Shown here piece by piece: positions 62,944 through 64,000 of a stretch of 64,000 nt of DNA; the stretch's first letter is position 1, and the number at the start of each line of letters is the position of its first letter. The notes below the pieces were generated by a model, which saw nothing but the letters and a program-made list of their open reading frames with translations, was not told where the DNA came from and did no database searches. The stretch lies in assembly GCF_036924715.1 (NCBI RefSeq), contig NZ_JAZHSB010000001.1, forward strand, positions 3,959,001-4,023,000, given 5' to 3'. The DNA is from Bradyrhizobium sp. AZCC 1721 (lineage in GTDB: Bacteria > Pseudomonadota > Alphaproteobacteria > Rhizobiales > Xanthobacteraceae). Position numbers and translations under genes: made by a program.

Positions 62944-63477
62944 ATGTCGCCGATCAGGATCGAAGCGCTGACGTCCTCGCCCGTCGTCTGGACCGCGTTG
63001 AGCGAAATGCTGATGGAGACCGTCGCGCATGGTGGCTCGGTCAGCTTCATGCACCCTCTGCCCTTGGCGGCAGCAGAAGCGTTCTGGCGCGACTCGCTTG
63101 CATCTGCCGGCCGCGGCGAGCGCATCGTGCTCGGCGCGTTTGATGGCGATGACCTGATCGGCACTGTTACGCTGCTGCTCAATCTGCCGCCGAACCAGCC
63201 GCATCGCGCCGAGATCGCAAAGATGATGACGCGTGTCAGTCACCGCCACCGCGGGATCGCCACAGCGCTGCTGCGCGAGGCCGAGCGGTTGGCGATCGCG
63301 CGCGGGCGCTGGTTGCTGGTGCTCGACACCGCCGAGGACGAAGGCGCGGCCGGACTATATGAGCGGATGGGATTCAAGCTAACCGGGGTCATTCCGGACT
63401 ACGCGCTCAAACCCTATGGCGGGCTGACGGGCACGCTGATCTACTGGAAGCGGTTGCAGGAAGGCGTGCCCGCCTGA
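62944..63477 (+). CDS. GNAT-family N-acetyltransferase
   Basis: 177 aa. The acetyl-CoA loop is HRHRGIATALLREAERLA (about 101-118, R/Q-x-x-G-x-A), and the later GFKLTGVIPDYALKPYG strand matches GNATs. The start at 62944 comes 2 bases after the XRE-cupin stop, so it is co-translated. The substrate cannot be read from sequence. The pair looks inserted between secG and tpiA, which are neighbours in several relatives. Confidence 0.92.
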   Translation: MSPIRIEALTSSPVVWTALSEMLMETVAHGGSVSFMHPLPLAAAEAFWRDSLASAGRGERIVLGAFDGDDLIGTVTLLLNLPPNQPHRAEIAKMMTRVSHRHRGIATALLREAERLAIARGRWLLVLDTAEDEGAAGLYERMGFKLTGVIPDYALKPYGGLTGTLIYWKRLQEGVPA

Positions 63478-63540
63478 GACTTTTTGAATAGACGCATTTT
63501 CTTGACGCGAACCGGTCCCCACTTCGCTTGAAAACGCTCT
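63478..63540. repeat. Partial rhizobial repeat between the GNAT gene and tpiA
   Basis: The segment TTGACGCGAACCGGTCCCCACTTCGC resembles the ACCGGTTTCCACTTTTCCG core of 43437-43490. It lies between convergent genes. The similarity is short. Confidence 0.4.
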
Positions 63541-64000
63541 AACACGCCTCCGCAATCGCCAGAAAGTCCACAGCTTTCAGGCTGGCGCCACCAACCAATG
63601 CGCCGTTCACATCGGCGACCGCCATCAGTTCCGCTGCATTGGAAGGTTTGACCGATCCGCCATAGAGAATCCGGATCTTGCTGCCTTCGGCCTCAAATCG
63701 GCTGATGAGAACATCGCGGATAAAGCGATGAACTTGTTCGACATCTTTTGGTGTCGGCGTCAGACCGGTGCCGATCGCCCAGACCGGCTCATAGGCCACC
63801 ACCAGATTGGCTGATGTCGCGCCGTCCGGCAGCGAACCGGCGAGTTGCCCGCCGCAGACATCCAGCGTCTGGCCGGCATCGCGTTGCTTCTGGGTCTCGC
63901 CGATGCAGACGATCGCCACCAGGCCCGCCCGCCATGCTGCTTCAGCCTTCTGCCGCACCAACGCGTCGGTCTCGCCATGATCGGCACGCCGCTCCGAATG
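63539..64000 (-). CDS. tpiA: Triosephosphate isomerase (partial, N-terminus outside the window)
   Basis: The C-terminal 153 residues are seen, from HSERRADHGETDALVRQK at the window edge. The active-site Glu is in VVAYEPVWAIGTG, and the phosphate loop is ILYGGSVKPSNAAELM with GALVGGASL. TpiA interconverts dihydroxyacetone phosphate and glyceraldehyde 3-phosphate. HSERR is the catalytic-His-adjacent segment. About 100 residues lie beyond the edge. Confidence 0.96.
   Translation of the reverse strand, partial: HSERRADHGETDALVRQKAEAAWRAGLVAIVCIGETQKQRDAGQTLDVCGGQLAGSLPDGATSANLVVAYEPVWAIGTGLTPTPKDVEQVHRFIRDVLISRFEAEGSKIRILYGGSVKPSNAAELMAVADVNGALVGGASLKAVDFLAIAEAC

Overview
The window looks like a chromosomal segment of a Bradyrhizobium-type alphaproteobacterium (Rhizobiales, Nitrobacteraceae). 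The grounds are high GC, a pyruvate dehydrogenase cluster whose E1-beta carries a fused lipoyl domain and which includes a DUF5076 gene, an ExoR-like Sel1 protein, the gene order serS-surE-pcm-nlpD and secG-pyrG-kdsA-eno-ftsB-pdh, and several families of palindromic intergenic repeats of the kind common in that genus. No rRNA, tRNA or CRISPR array was recognised.

Layout. 1-2.1 kb: Sec export genes (secF start, secD, yajC). 2.3-9 kb: a DUF815 ATPase, nlpD/dipM, pcm, a single-domain response regulator, surE, a small conserved gene and serS. 9.0-10.4 kb: a complete IS110-family element inserted in an intergenic palindromic repeat. 10.4-19.5 kb: a long minus-strand housekeeping run (dgt, argS, SPOR protein, nagZ, scpA, scpB, tatA, tatB, tatC), with erpA divergent from dgt. 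20-23.4 kb: a LysR / tartrate-malate dehydrogenase / tricarboxylate-receptor module. 23.5-24.9 kb: a mercury-uptake operon (merR divergent from merT, merP and a GDCCVxC gene) with no merA. 24.9-30 kb: an RND efflux pump with its adaptor and a coupled amidohydrolase. 30-36.8 kb: xthA, exoR-like, ilvD, an RTX-type calcium-binding protein, a 54-aa membrane protein and a second tricarboxylate receptor. 36.8-48.4 kb: threonine synthase, lpdA, a PH-domain protein, pdhC, DUF5076, pdhB, pdhA, ftsB, an FMN reductase, an MDR dehydrogenase and eno. 48.6-54.2 kb: accessory genes (Tat-exported beta-propeller, cytochrome c, queF, an FkbM methyltransferase between two copies of the queF 3' end, secreted TPR protein, small exported protein). 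54.2-64 kb: an ABC-type binding protein, a membrane class III cyclase, an MFS transporter, kdsA, NIPSNAP, pyrG, secG, an XRE-cupin regulator, a GNAT enzyme and the end of tpiA.

The strongest observation is the IS110 element. Its 5' non-coding end can be folded by eye into two stem-loops with the architecture of an IS110 bridge RNA. All four guide segments can be matched to the DNA actually present at the two junctions: left target GTACTGG, right target GATTCCC, left donor CACGGTAGA, right donor GATTGCA. Removing the element rebuilds an uninterrupted palindromic repeat, so the element appears to be guided to a dispersed repeat family.

Four genes (nlpD, pcm, pdhC and the PH-domain gene) each contain one apparent extra base that breaks an otherwise well-conserved reading frame. 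Because pdhC and the others look intact on both sides, consensus-sequence error is the first explanation to test; true pseudogenisation is the alternative.
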